Assembly (NCBI GenBank): GCA_030671165.1
Contig: DAOVAG010000002.1
Location: 1 to 21,772, forward strand
Origin: Candidatus Bathyarchaeota archaeon
GTDB taxonomy: Archaea > Thermoproteota > Bathyarchaeia > RBG-16-48-13 > GCA-020355125
DNA length: 21,772 bases
Direction of reading: 5' to 3'
Shown here: positions 6,871-13,569 of the stretch, in pieces
How positions within the stretch are numbered: position 1 is the stretch's first letter
Layout: each line of letters starts with the position of its first letter
Translations under genes and position numbers: made by a program
Notes under the pieces: model-generated
Told to the model about the DNA's origin: nothing
Seen by the model: only the letters and a program-made list of their open reading frames with translations
Database searches by the model: none

Positions 6871-6939
6871 AAAGTTAGGAGTTTTCATCTAGCACAAAAT
6901 ATACTATATATATTGTGCTAGTTAATTTCTCCTAACTTT
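6871..6939. repeat. 69-bp nested palindrome
   Basis: Outer arms AAAGTTAGGAG (6871-6881) and CTCCTAACTTT (6929-6939) are perfectly complementary. After unpaired 7-base spacers on each side, inner arms CTAGCACAA (6889-6897) and TTGTGCTAG (6913-6921) pair perfectly, and the AT centre is also nearly self-complementary. The symmetry of both spacers suggests a real site for a dimeric or tetrameric protein, or a cruciform-forming origin element, rather than a chance repeat. Confidence 0.75.
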
Positions 6940-7006
6940 TATTTCTGTAAAGTCTACAAACTCTCTACCTATGTTAAGATAAGACTTGTTTAAGAAGTGT
7001 TAAAAA

Positions 7007-7882
7007 ATGGTAGAAGTAAAGGAAATTATCTGTAAGCATGATACCGTTAAAGAAAACGGTTTTACGGTGTGTGTTCTATGTGGAGTTTGCGTAGAATCAG
7101 ATTACTTCCTTTTAGACCAAAAGGAGCTAAATTCAAGAAACAGTCAACCGTTTAAGCATAATGAAAACTACATAATCGAAACTGAGAAAACTAAGAAATT
7201 TAAAGCTTCATTTAAGTATAATAGATTAATGAAAATAGATAGAAGTTCTAAGAATACAGTATCGGGTTATATATCGTTAAAAACAACCTTACTTCTCAAC
7301 AAACTAAGTGAGTTTCTCAACAAAAAACAACTTAATGAACTTAAGAACTATATATGGAATAATGAACCAAAAACAGTAAAGGATTTGTTTCAATCAGTAT
7401 TCTACTATGTGGATTCTATGGATTTACCTATACTTTCAAGTCAATTGATTCATATTATCAAACAAGACACGGTTCTTAGTTCACGGATAAAAATTTACAG
7501 AGATATACGGAGATTCAAGACTATTCGAACTTACTATTGGTATATTTCCAAAAGAATCTCTGAGATACAACAGATTCCAATAGAGAAACACCATGAAATT
7601 TTTGAAACAGTAAAGGAGTATTACAAGATTATTCGATTTAGGTTATTAGATTCTTGTAATCCTATACACTTAATAGATTACCTATTATATGAAGCTATAA
7701 ATCAACATTTTAGACACATACCAAAAGAGTTTAGAACCTTAAAGAAATTCAATTTAACTCATTTTTTCAAGCTAGATAACAAGAAATATTTAATGAAGTT
7801 AAAAAGGCTTAAATTAGATGAAAAAATAGCTTTAAAACTGATATTTTTGTTTGATAGATATAACAAAAAGGAGAGAGAGTAA
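7007..7882 (+). CDS. Divergent TFB-like transcription initiation factor
   Basis: 291 residues. The N-terminus has a TFIIB-type zinc ribbon: C9, H11, C22 and C25 in ICKHDTVKENGFTVCVLCG. The rest is helical; residues 85-170 could be a first cyclin-like repeat and 215-275 (CNPIHLIDYLLYEAINQHF onward, ending in a basic KYLMKLKRLKL helix) resembles the second cyclin repeat of TFB. The usual B-reader and the clear GxGAA-type motifs are not seen, so it is divergent. A TFB-like protein would redirect host RNA polymerase to viral promoters. It is followed after 1 base by the gp88-like gene, which starts behind a Shine-Dalgarno site located in this gene's end. The zinc ribbon is seen; TFB homology of the rest is inferred. 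Confidence 0.6.
   Translation: MVEVKEIICKHDTVKENGFTVCVLCGVCVESDYFLLDQKELNSRNSQPFKHNENYIIETEKTKKFKASFKYNRLMKIDRSSKNTVSGYISLKTTLLLNKLSEFLNKKQLNELKNYIWNNEPKTVKDLFQSVFYYVDSMDLPILSSQLIHIIKQDTVLSSRIKIYRDIRRFKTIRTYYWYISKRISEIQQIPIEKHHEIFETVKEYYKIIRFRLLDSCNPIHLIDYLLYEAINQHFRHIPKEFRTLKKFNLTHFFKLDNKKYLMKLKRLKLDEKIALKLIFLFDRYNKKERE
7871..7876 (+). promoter_or_regulatory. Shine-Dalgarno deciding the start at 7884
   Basis: AAGGAGAGAGAG upstream of ATG 7884 supports this ATG over the in-frame TTG at 7851, which lies inside the preceding gene. Confidence 0.6.
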
Positions 7883-7883
7883 T

Positions 7884-8480
7884 ATGATACACATAACAGA
7901 AGGAAACGGAAAATTGGAGTTAATTAACTCAATCAATACAAACCCGTTAGATAATGAATACTGTATAAAAATGAGTAAGAAACCTAATACGGTTTGTTTC
8001 AAGTGTTATTCTATAAGAACACTAAATCGTTGGTATCAAGTTAGAAAACCTTTAACCCGTAATTCGATTGAACTTTCTGAAACTGTATTACCTATGAGAG
8101 ATTTACCAACAATTAATGCATTATATTTCAGGTTTAATTCTCATGGTGAATTAATAAATAAGAAGCATCTACTCAATCTTTTTAAGATTTGTCGGAAAAA
8201 TCCAAAAGTGAGTTTTGCTTTATGGTCAAAAAGGATAGAAGTGTTTGATGAGTTAAATATGGATAAAAGACCCGACAATTTAGTTTTAATATATTCTTCT
8301 CCAATAGTGAATCTGAAATCAAGAAAACCAAGAGAGTATTTTGATAAGGTATTCACGGTTTTCACGGAAGACTATGTTTCTGAGAATAGTATTGAGATTA
8401 ATTGTCAAAAGAAGTGTTATCGGTGTTTAACTTGTTATTCAAGAACCACACCAGTTTTTATACAAGAATTAATTAAGTGA
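7884..8480 (+). CDS. Phage gp88-like cysteine protein
   Basis: 198 residues from ATG 7884. The order of motifs follows the phage gene product 88 (gp88-like) family: an N-terminal cysteine group (C27, C38, C41 in TVCFKCYSIRTLNRW), a central FRFNSHGELINKKHLLNLF segment (the family's fRxhxsGDf block), then PKVSFALWSKR and a beta-rich stretch, and a C-terminal cysteine cluster C174, C178, C181, C184 (CQKKCYRCLTCYS). The family is common in phages and archaeal elements; the cysteines probably bind a metal or Fe-S centre but no reaction is established. It is co-transcribed with the TFB-like gene. A T10 run follows. Confidence 0.7.
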   Translation: MIHITEGNGKLELINSINTNPLDNEYCIKMSKKPNTVCFKCYSIRTLNRWYQVRKPLTRNSIELSETVLPMRDLPTINALYFRFNSHGELINKKHLLNLFKICRKNPKVSFALWSKRIEVFDELNMDKRPDNLVLIYSSPIVNLKSRKPREYFDKVFTVFTEDYVSENSIEINCQKKCYRCLTCYSRTTPVFIQELIK

Positions 8481-8491
8481 AATTTAAATTC

Positions 8492-8501
8492 TTTTTTTTT
8501 T
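8492..8501 (+). terminator. T-run terminator after the gp88-like gene
   Basis: Ten T start 11 bases after the stop. An overlapping AAATTTAAATT at 8480-8490 is centred about 26 bases before ATG 8512 and is likely the TATA box of the next gene. Confidence 0.55.
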
Positions 8502-8511
8502 ATTGTTATTT

Positions 8512-8781
8512 ATGGAAACTAAAAGAGTAATCTGTATTACTTTAGGTTGTAATGAAACCGCAGTTCTTAAGAATCTCAGTAGATTTGAAGGAGCAGTAAG
8601 TTTCACGGATATTTTTGAAACTCATAGAGAGAATACATCTTTAGCTTATGAAACTCAACTTGGTATGGTTTTAGGAAGACTAAAACATAAACAACTAATC
8701 GAATGGTTTGCTTGGGAAAATCAATCCTATTGTCAGATTACTGAGAAAGGAAGAATGATGCTACTGGTGTTAAAGAAATGA
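8512..8781 (+). CDS. Small winged-helix-like regulator
   Basis: 89 residues from ATG 8512, placed correctly after a TATA-like AAATTTAAATT; a TTG at 8503 would add three residues. The predicted pattern of helices followed by a hairpin (TQLGMVLGRLKHKQLIEWFA, then QSYCQITEKGRMML) is typical of winged-helix proteins, with the wing at YCQITEKG. It may be a repressor or activator of nearby genes. It overlaps the HNH-like gene as ATGA, so the two are coupled. Family assignment is by pattern only. Confidence 0.6.
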   Translation: METKRVICITLGCNETAVLKNLSRFEGAVSFTDIFETHRENTSLAYETQLGMVLGRLKHKQLIEWFAWENQSYCQITEKGRMMLLVLKK

Positions 8782-9080
8782 GCAAAGAATACAAAAAAGA
8801 CTGGTATCAAAAAAATAAAGCACGATTAAATGGAAAACAAAACCTATTCCATGAAGGTTTTAAAGAGAGAAACGGTATTCATTATGCTACTTTACATAAT
8901 TGGATTCGAAAAAATATAGAAAGAACTCATTTTTGTCCTATTTGTTTTGAGTTTCACGATAAGACCGAATTTGCTAATATCTCTCAAGAGTATAAGAAAG
9001 ATGTGAAAGACTACATAGAACTATGTAGACCGTGCCATAGAGATTTTGATTCAGTAATAAAACTTAATAGTGTAGTTTAA
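8778..9080 (+). CDS. HNH-like zinc protein
   Basis: 100 residues. Two CxxC pairs bracket a short core: C53 and C56 (HFCPICFEFH) and C83, C86 with H87 (ELCRPCHRDF). Between them FANISQEYKKDVKDYIELC matches a small phage HNH-type family in which the cysteines bind structural zinc. The canonical catalytic DH/HH pair is not obvious (H87 and possibly H60 are candidates), so nuclease activity is uncertain. The basic N-terminus (KKDWYQKNKARLNGK) resembles a DNA-binding element. It is translationally coupled to the winged-helix gene, and its stop is followed at once by the operator palindrome of the RHH gene. Confidence 0.65.
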   Translation: MSKEYKKDWYQKNKARLNGKQNLFHEGFKERNGIHYATLHNWIRKNIERTHFCPICFEFHDKTEFANISQEYKKDVKDYIELCRPCHRDFDSVIKLNSVV

Positions 9081-9085
9081 ATATG
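9076..9085 (+). promoter_or_regulatory. TATA-like box for the RHH gene
   Basis: TTTAAATATG is centred about 35 bases before ATG 9115 and overlaps the first operator. An alternative box, ATATTATAAA (9093-9102), lies between the first and second operators. Confidence 0.4.
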
Positions 9086-9125
9086 TAGCTACATATTATA
9101 AAATGTAGATACAAATGTCAATACA
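9080..9125. promoter_or_regulatory. Three-site operator array at the RHH promoter
   Basis: A perfect 18-bp palindrome AATATGTAGCTACATATT (9080-9097) contains TGTAGCTACA (9084-9093). TGTAGATACA follows at 9104-9113 and TGTCAATACA at 9116-9125. The centres are 20 and 12 bp apart, exactly the spacing found at 1209-1250. The last site contains the TG of the start codon. Autorepression by the RHH protein encoded here is the simplest reading. Confidence 0.75.
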
Positions 9126-9426
9126 AAACTCAAAAGGTAATAAAGAAAAATTTATTTCCATACGAACCGATGAGCAGTTCAGAGACCTCTACAAAGAGAA
9201 AGCCTTAGAACTCAATTATCGGAAGAGTTCTGAATACTTTCGATATATTGTCGAGAATTACAACGATTTGGAAGAATGTTATAAGATGCTAAACTCTCTT
9301 TTTGTTGATTTAAGCAATAAAGCAGATACAGTTATAAGCAATTTTGGTGTTCTAAGAGATATGATAACCGACAATTTGGATATTGAAAAATTGAAAAGAA
9401 TGAATAGGATATTGGAGTTGGAATAA
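9115..9426 (+). CDS. Ribbon-helix-helix repressor, probably autoregulated
   Basis: 103 residues. Residues 11-50 fit an RHH domain: strand KEKFISIRT, helix 1 EQFRDLYKEKALELNY and helix 2 SSEYFRYIVENY. The C-terminal half is helical (KMLNSLFVDLSNKADTVISN) and may mediate multimer formation. RHH dimers bind short palindromes as tandem arrays, and three TGTA-N2-TACA-type sites with 20 and 12 bp spacing overlie this promoter and start codon. The same array at the GIY-YIG nuclease makes that gene a likely second target. The start is set by the TATA-like sequence and absence of another Met. The gene at 9428 follows after 1 base. Confidence 0.75.
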   Translation: MSIQNSKGNKEKFISIRTDEQFRDLYKEKALELNYRKSSEYFRYIVENYNDLEECYKMLNSLFVDLSNKADTVISNFGVLRDMITDNLDIEKLKRMNRILELE

Positions 9427-9427
9427 A

Positions 9428-9760
9428 ATGTCGCAATTCGATAATTTAATGGAGAAAAAACCCGAACTTGAGCTAGAAGACATAGAAGAAATGGTAGAAG
9501 AAGCAAAACAAGACCCAGTAGCTTTTCTTGAAAAGGTTGAGAAGAAACCTAAAAAAGAAAAAATCAAGCAACCTAAGATTGACTATGAACAGGAGTTAAA
9601 AGATATTTATAATCCTCCGATAGAATACTTAATGTCGGCTTTTCGAATGATTACAAACAAACCTTATCACCATAATAAACTAAAAATTCTTGCGAAATTA
9701 GAAGAATACATACCAAGACTTAAGGAAAAGCTCATTGACCTTAAAAAATCTAAAAAATAA
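9428..9760 (+). CDS. Hypothetical charged protein, 110 aa
   Basis: The first half is acidic and helical (ELELEDIEEMVEEAKQDP), followed by a Lys/Pro linker (KKPKKEKIKQPKIDY) and a helical C-terminal domain (PPIEYLMSAFRMITNKPYHH, ending in basic residues). No family is recognised. It starts one base after the RHH gene and is probably in the same autoregulated operon. The charge pattern fits an adaptor that binds a basic or acidic partner; this is inference. Confidence 0.65.
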   Translation: MSQFDNLMEKKPELELEDIEEMVEEAKQDPVAFLEKVEKKPKKEKIKQPKIDYEQELKDIYNPPIEYLMSAFRMITNKPYHHNKLKILAKLEEYIPRLKEKLIDLKKSKK

Positions 9761-9763
9761 TAA

Positions 9764-9782
9764 CTTTTTATATCTTTTTTTT
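9764..9782 (+). promoter_or_regulatory. TATA box and T-run between operons
   Basis: CTTTTTATATC lies about 30 bases before ATG 9800 and is followed by eight T (9775-9782). The region may both end the RHH operon and start the next transcript. Confidence 0.45.
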
Positions 9783-9799
9783 AATACTTATTGATTCAA

Positions 9800-10108
9800 A
9801 TGAATATATCTCAAATTGCTGAATTAATGGATAAAACACGAAGAGAATTTCTCTTAAATTCTGAGAACATTTGTATTGATGAGAATGATTTAAAAGAGTT
9901 AGATGCTACTGAAGTTCTTGAAATGTGGAATTGTATCGTATTTCACTATGAACATATTGAGTTCTATAACACACTTGAACTATATACCTATGAAGTCTAT
10001 GATAAGACTCCCGATGGAGCTATATCTTGGTTTAATGATAATGTGAGGAGTGATGAGCTTGGTGTTGACAGAATCTCAAGAAATCTACACGATTGGCAAA
10101 CTATTTAA
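9800..10108 (+). CDS. Hypothetical acidic protein, 102 aa
   Basis: Starts at ATG 9800; an in-frame TTG at 9791 is less likely. The sequence is acidic with several aromatic residues (MWNCIVFHYEHIEFYNTLEL, TYEVYDKTPDGAISWFND) and no recognised motif. Small acidic viral proteins of this kind sometimes inhibit host DNA-binding proteins, but nothing here shows that. The zinc-ribbon gene begins inside its 3' end in another frame. Confidence 0.6.
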   Translation: MNISQIAELMDKTRREFLLNSENICIDENDLKELDATEVLEMWNCIVFHYEHIEFYNTLELYTYEVYDKTPDGAISWFNDNVRSDELGVDRISRNLHDWQTI

Positions 10109-10319
10109 TCCGTTTTGGTTTCTATGTAGTGATAAGTTCAAGAGAATGGCTTTAGAGCATTTTCGGATATGTCCCGAATGTCGTTCTAAGAATGTATGGC
10201 ATTATTATGAGAGAATTGTCATGTATGATGAGAATGGTGAAGTTTTTGGATATAAAGACTGGTGTGATAATCCTTACTCTGCTTACGAATGTCAAGAATG
10301 CGGTTTTAACGATTTTTAA
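10053..10319 (+). CDS. Small zinc-ribbon protein
   Basis: 88 residues from ATG 10053, with GAGGAG immediately upstream. A later in-frame ATG at 10146 would give 57 residues, avoid the 56-base overlap with the previous gene and still include the zinc ribbon. The core is CPEC ... CQEC (RICPECRSKNVWHYYERI; SAYECQECGFNDF), a rubredoxin-like ribbon with a long acidic loop. It could be a nucleic-acid-binding or transcription-associated protein. The next gene, a Fe-S nuclease, starts about 17 bases later and is likely co-transcribed. Confidence 0.6.
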   Translation: MSLVLTESQEIYTIGKLFNPFWFLCSDKFKRMALEHFRICPECRSKNVWHYYERIVMYDENGEVFGYKDWCDNPYSAYECQECGFNDF

Positions 10320-10336
10320 AAGAAGTGAAAAAAATA

Positions 10337-11257
10337 ATGGAAGAAATTGAAATACTACCAAATGTGAAAGTAAAAGCATACTTTCTTGAAGACGGAGCTA
10401 ATTTAGTGGGGAATTATATTGATTTAGACGATTATGTGGGGGGTTCATGGCACGAAAAGGAAGATAAAGTCTTACACATTACACCGTTGTTAGTATGTTT
10501 AAAGAAATCATACCATAATGATGTTTTAAACTATGAACCTAATCTCGAAACAAAAGGAGCATGGGCAGTTGGAACTATTGACCATAATCTCTTTCAAGAT
10601 AAGGTTTGCGAAACTGACGGGTTCTATGTTAAGGAATTTCCTTTAAATGTCGAGCTTGAGTTCAAAAACGATGAGTTCAAACTGAAAATTCCAGTAGACG
10701 ACACAGTAGTTTACCTTGTCGGGAAAATTGACCTTTTACATAACAGAGAGCATAGAATAGAAGATTTAAAGACATTCCAACATTTTTTCTTACCTAAAGA
10801 TGTGTCTAAGGTTGATATTAAATATTTCATACAACCTATTTGCTATACTTTTGTAGCAAATCACACCTACTATGTAAACGACCCAATAACTGAAGTTTAT
10901 GTAGTTTGTATAAGCAAGAAGAACCTATATACTAAGGTTTTAAGCATAGAATATACTGAAGAAGTAGGTTATGCTTGTTATAAATGGCTTATAGAACGAG
11001 CTAAAAAGATGTATGGTTGTCTAAAATCAGCTACCATTCCCGAAGGTGAGGTTTCTATGTGGTGTAAGTTTTGTAATTGGTTAGACCTTCCATGTGCGGA
11101 AGGAAGAGAGCATTTGAAAGATATTTTAGAACCAATTACTCTCGAATCTACTCAGTTTAAGAAGAAATACCCCGATAAAAAACCCTATTATCGTAGAGAC
11201 GGTAAATGGAACGAAACCAAGCTATTTAAGGAGTTCAAGCAGGAGTCTAAAAATTAG
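10337..11257 (+). CDS. Cas4/RecB-like PD-(D/E)XK nuclease with Fe-S cluster
   Basis: 306 residues from ATG 10337; GTG 10325 would add 4. All features of the Cas4/AddB branch are visible: a lone N-terminal cysteine (C54, PLLVCLKKSYH), motif I His (GTIDH, H82), D131 in GKIDLL, the D142-L-K144 motif (IEDLKT), QxxxY (Q165-Y169 in QPICYTF), and three C-terminal cysteines C242, C245, C252 (WCKFCNWLDLPC). The four cysteines would bind a 4Fe-4S cluster. Such nucleases resect DNA ends for recombination, here alongside the Sak4-like ATPase gene. The last 35 residues carry a Tyr/Lys motif (YYRRDGKWNETKLFKEF) that reappears in the protein at 11976, probably a contact element. Confidence 0.85.
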   Translation: MEEIEILPNVKVKAYFLEDGANLVGNYIDLDDYVGGSWHEKEDKVLHITPLLVCLKKSYHNDVLNYEPNLETKGAWAVGTIDHNLFQDKVCETDGFYVKEFPLNVELEFKNDEFKLKIPVDDTVVYLVGKIDLLHNREHRIEDLKTFQHFFLPKDVSKVDIKYFIQPICYTFVANHTYYVNDPITEVYVVCISKKNLYTKVLSIEYTEEVGYACYKWLIERAKKMYGCLKSATIPEGEVSMWCKFCNWLDLPCAEGREHLKDILEPITLESTQFKKKYPDKKPYYRRDGKWNETKLFKEFKQESKN

Positions 11258-11277
11258 AAATTCTCTACACTCAAATC

Positions 11278-11286
11278 TTTTTTTTT
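11278..11286 (+). terminator. T-run terminator after the nuclease
   Basis: Nine T about 20 bases after the stop, followed by TATA-like sequence (CTTTTTATAT, 11293 onward; AAATATAAT, 11328-11336) serving the gene at 11357. Confidence 0.55.
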
Positions 11287-11356
11287 CTTTACCTTTTTAT
11301 ATCATATTACCAATAGAAATTTAACCTAAATATAATATAAAATGTGATATAAAAGC

Positions 11357-11983
11357 ATGAAAATACAAAATTTAGACCTTGAAATGTTTGACGAAGCATT
11401 AGAACGAGTCGGAAAACGGGAAATGAGTGAAGACGGTTTAATGGCATTTGTTAAAGAACTTCTAACTCACGAAACGACAAATCTGAAAGAGAGAGTAGAA
11501 ATGTTCGATAAAGAGGAAATAGAGGAAAAAGAGATTAATCAATTTGACTTCTATTCTGATGGTTATCATTTTGGAATATTAGCACATTTCAATAACGACA
11601 ATCTGCTTACTCTTGAGAGAGAGAAACAAGACAATGGTGATTCAATTGAAGTTAAGGCTAAGTATGTAGACCAAGACGGTAAAAGAGTTAGATTAGTATT
11701 ACGCTCTCGAAAAGGATTAGTTACCATTTTCACATCAACCGTTTGGTTTATGAAATTGAATGAGCTAATGGAGACTTCTGAACATTTTGTCTTAGTTGGT
11801 GGCTTACAAACCAAATTCAAAAATTCTCGAACTCAAGAATGGGAAAAAGTGAAACAAGAAAACGAAGAATACTATGAAATGGAGAATTATACCTTTAATC
11901 TCTGGCAATTGGTTCATTTAATCAAAAAAGGCAAAACTATTGACCTTGTTAGCATTGAAAAACCCGAAGAAAACGGTGATTAA
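11357..11983 (+). CDS. Hypothetical protein of recombination cassette, possible ssDNA-binding
   Basis: 208 residues, no certain family. The N-terminal 70 residues are acidic helices; the middle is beta-rich and basic (SIEVKAKYVDQDGKRVRLVL, GLVTIFTSTVWFMKL), and the last part has a strand-type HFVLVGGLQTKF followed by aromatic residues (YYEMENYTFNLWQL). Beta strands with exposed aromatic and basic residues, between a RecB-like nuclease and a Sak4-like ATPase, would suit an OB-fold ssDNA-binding protein, which usually accompanies these enzymes. The ATG lies about 25 bases after an AAATATAAT box. The next gene overlaps by 8 bases. The ssDNA-binding idea is inference. Confidence 0.55.
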   Translation: MKIQNLDLEMFDEALERVGKREMSEDGLMAFVKELLTHETTNLKERVEMFDKEEIEEKEINQFDFYSDGYHFGILAHFNNDNLLTLEREKQDNGDSIEVKAKYVDQDGKRVRLVLRSRKGLVTIFTSTVWFMKLNELMETSEHFVLVGGLQTKFKNSRTQEWEKVKQENEEYYEMENYTFNLWQLVHLIKKGKTIDLVSIEKPEENGD

Positions 11984-12647
11984 TATTAAGATTGTATTGG
12001 GAAAAACATCGAGTCAAAAAGAACCCGAACCCGATAAACCTTCTGACCAACAGCTTTATGATGCTTATAAGAAAGAAAAAGGCAAATCCGCTATTTACAA
12101 ACGAGGCGGGGAATGGCACGAATCAAAAGAGTATCAAGAATGGAGTTCTAATTATTTTGCTACTCAATATGCGGAACTTGAAGAGGAAGGCATAGTAAAC
12201 GGTCAACTAACTCCTAAAGAACAACAAATTGCTGATATGGGATTTGACCCTAAACTTCAGAAATTAACACCCGAAGAGTTTCAGCATAAACAAACTCTCA
12301 AACTACTTGGCATTTCTCAAAAAGAAATAGATAGAACTTTATCTAAAGAGAAAATGAAAGAAGAATTAGACCTTTCTGACGAAGAAATTGAAGACATGGA
12401 AAAAGCTGTTGCTATTGTTAACGGTGAGAAGCCTAAGCCTAAAGCTACTAAATCTAAGAAACCAACTATATCTGGGCACGAATTACAAGCTAAAATATCT
12501 TTATATCAAAAAAACATGGAAATGCGATGTCTATTTCTCTATAAGCTAATGGGAGAAAAAATGGAATTTATTGAAGAACTAACTCCCGAAGAACTTGAGT
12601 ATATCAAAGAAATTGACGGAGCATTAAAGGAGAAGATGGAAGAATGA
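11976..12647 (+). CDS. Acidic adaptor-like protein with YKRGGEWHESK motif
   Basis: 223 residues from GTG 11976, which overlaps the upstream stop by 8 bases; a TTG at 11940 would overlap far more, and no in-frame ATG is near. Residues 25-50 hold a short motif (AIYKRGGEWHESKEYQEW) similar to the C-terminus of the neighbouring nuclease. The rest is acidic and helical (LDLSDEEIEDMEKA) with a Lys/Pro linker (KPKPKATKSKKP). No enzyme motif is present. Its 3' end overlaps the ATPase gene by ATGA. It may bridge nuclease and ATPase; this is inferred from the motif and gene order. Confidence 0.65.
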   Translation: MINIKIVLGKTSSQKEPEPDKPSDQQLYDAYKKEKGKSAIYKRGGEWHESKEYQEWSSNYFATQYAELEEEGIVNGQLTPKEQQIADMGFDPKLQKLTPEEFQHKQTLKLLGISQKEIDRTLSKEKMKEELDLSDEEIEDMEKAVAIVNGEKPKPKATKSKKPTISGHELQAKISLYQKNMEMRCLFLYKLMGEKMEFIEELTPEELEYIKEIDGALKEKMEE

Positions 12648-13546
12648 GTCTATTAGAAAAAGCAAAAGCATCATTACCAAAAGCTAAAGTAGGAACTCCA
12701 AAGAAACCTAAAGTAAAAGTTTCTCAATCTGGTAAACCAAAAACAAAAACTCAGAAAAAACCTAAAGTTTCTGTCGATTCTCGTATTATTGGTTTCATAG
12801 GTAAACAAGGAACTGGTAAAACTTATTCTGCTATGAGTTTTGGAAAGTTTGGGAATGTTATGTATTTGGATTCAGAAAGTAAAGCACAGATAATTAAAGA
12901 AGCTCATTTTTCTGAATATAACATCGACATACGACCTTTTAGGCAAGTAGATGCTCAGTATAGGTTAAACAAATTAGCAACTGTTCAATATTTTGAAAAG
13001 AATACTCCGTTATGGATAAAAGAACTCAAAACGGGAGCTTTTAAGGTTGTTGTTATTGACAATTGCGATATTTTTAGACCCTATGCTAAGTATGAATGGC
13101 TAAGAAGAAATCCTAAACGAGTTAAACCACAAACTTACGAATGGGGAGAGATTGAAGAGATAGTTCAAGATTTTATATATCCTTACATAAATCTCTGTCG
13201 GAGTGAGGGATTGATTCTAATTCTCTGTTTTGGTATAAAAGACTTATACCTTAATGATACGGTTATCGGAACGAGTGAAAATGCGAAACAATGGATACTG
13301 GGAGAATTGGATGTCGAGATGTGGTTGGAATGGGATTACAAACGATTTTGTCTTAAACATCCTTACAAGCCTTTCTGGGAATATCGAGACCAAGATGAGT
13401 TTCCTGCGGATTATCTTCTTAACTCAGATTTTATAGATGAGTATGTTATTTTTAAAGAATATCAACAATTTAAAGAAGAAACACTTGTTAGTGAAGGTAA
13501 AAAGCAAGATATTAAACGCTCTCGTAAATCTTTAGCAATAAAATAA
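12644..13546 (+). CDS. Sak4-like RecA-fold ATPase
   Basis: 300 residues. A Lys/Pro-rich, probably disordered tail (1-45) precedes a single AAA_24/RecA-like core: Walker A GKQGTGKT (53-60) after a hydrophobic strand (RIIGFI), a short MYLDSES strand, and Walker B KVVVIDNCD (D139). This layout fits the short phage Sak4 ATPases, which promote ssDNA annealing together with an SSB and often sit with a Cas4-like nuclease, as here. It overlaps the upstream gene by ATGA and is followed by T9. The C-terminus (about 230-300) is charged. It could instead be a packaging or replication ATPase, but the neighbours favour recombination. Confidence 0.8.
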   Translation: MSLLEKAKASLPKAKVGTPKKPKVKVSQSGKPKTKTQKKPKVSVDSRIIGFIGKQGTGKTYSAMSFGKFGNVMYLDSESKAQIIKEAHFSEYNIDIRPFRQVDAQYRLNKLATVQYFEKNTPLWIKELKTGAFKVVVIDNCDIFRPYAKYEWLRRNPKRVKPQTYEWGEIEEIVQDFIYPYINLCRSEGLILILCFGIKDLYLNDTVIGTSENAKQWILGELDVEMWLEWDYKRFCLKHPYKPFWEYRDQDEFPADYLLNSDFIDEYVIFKEYQQFKEETLVSEGKKQDIKRSRKSLAIK

Positions 13547-13560
13547 ATAACTAAATACCC

Positions 13561-13569
13561 TTTTTTTTT
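13561..13569 (+). terminator. T-run terminator after the ATPase
   Basis: Nine T 14 bases after the stop of the Sak4-like gene. The remaining gap to 13774 has several TATA-like runs and no gene. Confidence 0.55.

Larger units (their letters stand above)
6649..7006. other. Repeat-rich non-coding region, candidate replication origin
   Basis: About 360 bases with no credible gene. It begins with a T10 run and then holds many short repeats: GGTTCT/AGAACC at 6746-6751 and 6772-6777 enclosing GGTTATTAACC; TTAGAAT/ATTCTAA at 6815-6821 and 6830-6836; the direct repeat GAAGTCTTA at 6822 and 6853; and a 69-bp nested palindrome at 6871-6939. AACCTATTA occurs here (6802) and in the other non-coding stretch (5291). 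Dense dyads in AT-rich DNA beside a TFB-like gene suit an origin or a complex promoter. Confidence 0.5.

Noticed and set aside
5015..7006. CRISPR array
   Set aside because: The repeats are short inverted or dispersed words with no regular repeat-spacer pattern. The Cas4-like nuclease is not near cas1 or cas2.
10337..11257. True Cas4 of a CRISPR system
   Set aside because: Motifs match the Cas4/RecB branch, but the neighbours are recombination genes and no adaptation genes are present, so a stand-alone viral nuclease is preferred.
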